Source: an uncultured Cytophagales bacterium | GTDB taxonomy: Bacteria > Bacteroidota > Bacteroidia > Cytophagales > Thermonemataceae | Direction of reading: 5' to 3' | Length of the DNA: 64,000 nucleotides | Assembly (NCBI GenBank): GCA_937911505.1 | Contig: CALEMF010000016.1 | Coordinates: 107,841-171,840 of the forward strand | Part shown: in pieces, positions 62,701-64,000 of the stretch | Layout: the number at the start of each line of letters is the position of its first letter | Numbering within the stretch: the first letter of the stretch is position 1 | Program-made: the position numbers and the translations under genes | The notes under the pieces: generated by a model | Databases searched by the model: none | What the model was told of the DNA's origin: nothing | The model's input: the letters and a program-made list of their open reading frames with translations, nothing else

Positions 62701-63166
62701 ACATCGTATGTTGCCTACGGCGGCAGGTACACGCTTCGATAGGGTCTGGGAAGTAGGTGATACAGAGGTAGTGCGTAATACTTGGGAGGTGGGTACAAGT
62801 GGTTTAGCAGGTGAATTTAAGGTGATTGTCTTTGTTGCCGATGAGGAGACCAAAGAAATCTACCAAGCCACAGAAATCGACTTACCAGACTTTAGTCAAG
62901 CACGTATGGCGGAGTTAGCTGACGATTTTGAAGAAGACTTAAACCTATACCCCAACCCAGCCGACCAAGTGATCTATTTGCAGCTTCAGCAACCTTTTAC
63001 ACAACCTGCTACTTGGGAAGTATACAACGCTATTGGGAAGAAGGTACTAGATGGTACTTGGCAACCAGAGGCCGCCAAGATGGAAGTAAAAGTGGGTGGG
63101 CTACCTAACGGGGTTTACATCTTTAACCTTAACGGAACAAGAAAAAAATTCAATATCCTAAATTAA
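59774..63166 (+). CDS. C-terminal part of the T9SS-type surface protein, with sorting domain
   Basis: 1,130-aa frame in the same phase as the gene at 58403, separated by one TGA and 29 sense codons. It has no signal peptide of its own, although it ends in a type A T9SS sorting domain (LYPNPADQVIYLQLQ, VYNAIGKKVLDG, LPNGVYIFNL; about residues 1055-1130) that works only after export. In between lie several Ig-like domains, a PKD domain (WIWNFGNDPINP, YDTPGIYEVSLTVR; about 530-610), a jelly-roll-like section (about 615-810) and an Omp28-like thioredoxin-fold section beginning VVLIEHFSNL without Cys. The ATG at 59774 is only a nominal start. The whole may be a disrupted adhesin gene. Confidence 0.75.
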   Translation: MLTNTDYSITFAGNGLDKTLEVRPLNGNLWQFGDQLYITDEPNIGASGCFAFSDTPIEIQAWDNNPDVKIQFIDAQTLQPTAAIPITETELAFSIGNNSPPGEFRILQNDDTTLVTGSDVFRIVGFGVGRRVGEEGYLDAGLPPQDQLLRNPEPYVFNPGLFPINRQVGTYVVRLQWGDGTGNYTCGFKEIVINVFDNTPRQLVGIQNASVCRSEESPIPIGWIGQGQVGILENIEIINCDGSNCNSIISGILDEDYDSSVGVLSGFNIEPNGIADDVTSFEVRIDYEVCVGGNCEIRSLTETITVEEDPEPLITLFGNEGTLREEYCADADDLEFLGALNNGNIVGGERIFEVRDLDNDNVLQFDQNNRIVFQEDSSAIAAPTEITLGPNNNGYAIDFTFISAAGCDSTVTDTIFVRSLPAAISSQTIFFNFCVGDVIPPLRIIDQVPGLDPTDQLVWSTQSGIPIATVAYDEGFVASDISTQFASTTLFRVQRLSALGCLGVPTLVEVNVGNPPTTDFTFVEACALGTVRFRDASNTGIVNPTPKDQLAEWIWNFGNDPINPRIDTVFTDDPQTYVYDTPGIYEVSLTVRTAIGCAATITKQVVVHDVAVFDEQIYRETFEDNQGTWTSSSQSDNANGEAQFSSWEWVTLESGEGAWRTRNDIDTYNNSEKSWIESPCILLDAIDQPYITLKLRYDTDIGDGAVLQVGTYVLDMDTGDSTILWQRLGNIDQGLDWYNSTDIAGIPLTLDEARMGWTGKTDDWVFARYDLADVQVANMGRYVRFRIFFGSNADDTDTTPEGFVLDEVEIRNKERVVLIEHFSNLRDVSFQDGVLEQYLNTNRSLGYFADIRYHTVYPIRDAVASINFADNSARSLHYKLINPPQVVIDGAMMNLEGEGFSLWEDGADDYYNKRTLFSTPFNINIAPPVSGNGQVEIEATVTRNNSLGLIDDPVLVQMAVVEKDAEVEGRILHNIVHRMLPTAAGTRFDRVWEVGDTEVVRNTWEVGTSGLAGEFKVIVFVADEETKEIYQATEIDLPDFSQARMAELADDFEEDLNLYPNPADQVIYLQLQQPFTQPATWEVYNAIGKKVLDGTWQPEAAKMEVKVGGLPNGVYIFNLNGTRKKFNILN

Positions 63167-63185
63167 TTTTACGCTGTTAATGCTT

Positions 63186-63219
63186 AAACGCCTGAGGTAA
63201 TCTTACCTCAGGCGTTTTT
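63186..63219 (+). terminator. Intrinsic terminator after the T9SS surface protein
   Basis: Perfect 15-base inverted repeat AAACGCCTGAGGTAA with its complement, 2-base spacer, followed by a T-run (GTTTTTAATTTT). It starts 20 bases after the stop codon at 63166. Confidence 0.85.
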
Positions 63220-63323
63220 AATTTTCCCTAAGAAATACTTTTTACCTCAAACGTAAGTCCCCTATTTCAGGGACATACAGCCTTCTCGCGTCTAATGTCT
63301 TGCCTCTGATGTCTAAAAAGAAC

Positions 63324-64000
63324 CTACTTTTTCTTCAAATCAGGTCTTTTGTTGTCATTTCTGCTGCTCCTCTTGAGCTCCACCCCCAACTTGGCCTTCA
63401 GTTCAGCGATGGCCTTGCCAATATGATCTGAATAGCTAATCTCTGTCTTCCCTTCCTCGGCTGCCAACTCTACCGCCTTACCCACAATCCACTCAATCTC
63501 TAGCTCATTGACCTTGAAATGCTCATTGAGAATAGCCCCCATCCTAGCCGTTCCAAAGCGACAATGATCAGGAAGATAGTAATACCAATACTGACTATTC
63601 GCTCCTGTAGGACTGTACTTGAGCGGCAATAGCTTCCGCTTCTTCTTCTGCTCGGCTCTAGCCATCTGCTTTTGCACCTTGGGTCGGTAGAGTGATTCTC
63701 GCTGCGAAGCCATCTCCAACTCCTTGAGGGCTGGTTGCAAATGCTTGCTGTAAACAAGCTGCTTGGTTTCTTCCTTTTGAGCCTTGGCTACTGCCATCTC
63801 TACGATCTCCTCTATCTCGTAGGTGTTTAACTCATAGAAGTCTGCTAGCTTCTGAGCTGTACTCTCCAATGCAAAAGAGAAATCCTTGGGCAAGGCTTGC
63901 TTCCAAGCATTCACTGCTGCCTTCTCTTCCAAAACCTTCAACTTCTTAGGGTCTTGTTTAGTAGGCTTAGCTTTTACCTCTTGTGACTCCTCTTCTTTGG
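63324..64000 (-). CDS. C-terminal part of a protein with two AAA+-lid-like repeats (5' end outside window)
   Basis: The frame is open to the right edge (225 codons present), so the true start is beyond 64000; a TTG at 63941 is not a convincing start. Two similar helical units are visible: ELNTYEIEEIVEMAVAKAQK...LVYSKHLQPALKELE and KVNELEIEWIVGKAVELAAE...ISYSDHIGKAIAELK, about 115 residues apart. Their pattern (helix, ELxxxEIExIVxxAVxxA, then SxHIxxAIxEL) resembles the small helical lid domain of AAA+ ATPases. Between them is a basic stretch with an aromatic run (SQYWYYYLPDHCRFG); the tail is basic. The part beyond the window would show whether ATPase domains precede. Confidence 0.5.
   Translation of the reverse strand, partial: KEEESQEVKAKPTKQDPKKLKVLEEKAAVNAWKQALPKDFSFALESTAQKLADFYELNTYEIEEIVEMAVAKAQKEETKQLVYSKHLQPALKELEMASQRESLYRPKVQKQMARAEQKKKRKLLPLKYSPTGANSQYWYYYLPDHCRFGTARMGAILNEHFKVNELEIEWIVGKAVELAAEEGKTEISYSDHIGKAIAELKAKLGVELKRSSRNDNKRPDLKKK

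Noticed and set aside
1..64000. tRNA or rRNA genes, CRISPR arrays, insertion sequences, prophage or integrase genes
   Set aside because: I looked through the intergenic stretches and coding frames and found no cloverleaf, direct-repeat array, transposase or phage gene.

Overview
The window is a chromosome segment from a member of the Bacteroidota, most likely a cytophagalean. The evidence is Bacteroidota-typical families (DUF3109, DUF4292, DUF4834, DUF4846, FISUMP and SprB-like repeats, a type IX secretion C-terminal sorting domain), many lipoproteins, poor Shine-Dalgarno sequences, and several promoters of the Bacteroidota form TTTG-N19/20-TAnnTTTG. Genes are tightly packed on both strands. 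I see no rRNA, tRNA, CRISPR array, insertion sequence or prophage. The content is mostly housekeeping and cell-envelope genes, with several unusual fusions and family expansions.

Layout. 1-8 kb: the tail of a pyruvate dehydrogenase E1 alpha gene, a Ppx/GppA phosphatase, a receiver-histidine kinase, two GT4 glycosyltransferases, and between them a small family of paralogous membrane proteins including a 3'-end remnant. 8-14.5 kb: two thioredoxin-like proteins, an M16 peptidase homologue without the catalytic motif, an AraC regulator, a short-chain acyl-CoA dehydrogenase, a lipoprotein and a DUF3109 protein. 14.8-22.3 kb: a propeller/Y_Y_Y sensor-like protein with no output domain, two paralogous lipoproteins, a small beta-barrel protein, a leucine-rich repeat protein and a second Ppx/GppA. 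22.5-32 kb: a BatA-type protein, purB, an operon of a TPR protein, a DEDDy exonuclease and a SiaB-SiaC fusion, then a DUF4846 lipoprotein and an acetate kinase-PduL fusion. 32-40.7 kb: a secreted protein, murB, an RluA-type pseudouridine synthase, DUF4834, a polyprenyl diphosphate synthase, an AidB-like acyl-CoA dehydrogenase and YifB/ComM. 41-48.5 kb: a nucleotidyltransferase-TPR-DUF4292 series leading into nuoI (with a repetitive tail) and nuoJ, then DinB, SRPBCC and alpha/beta hydrolase genes and the small pair TIGR03643/DUF2256. 48.5-64 kb: a peptide-type ABC binding lipoprotein, a giant protein of about 1,984 aa with a degenerate copy of its C-terminus beside it, a STAS-like protein, a FISUMP lipoprotein, a very large T9SS-exported protein split by an in-frame TGA, and an edge-truncated gene with two AAA+-lid-like repeats.

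The most rewarding items are the AckA-PduL fusion (acetyl-CoA to ATP in one chain), the SiaB kinase fused to its partner SiaC, the NuoI tail with 31-residue repeats, the in-frame TGA separating a signal peptide from its T9SS sorting domain, the giant protein with an adjacent decayed paralogue, and four convergent gene pairs whose stop codons overlap by exactly four bases (TTAA/TTAG).
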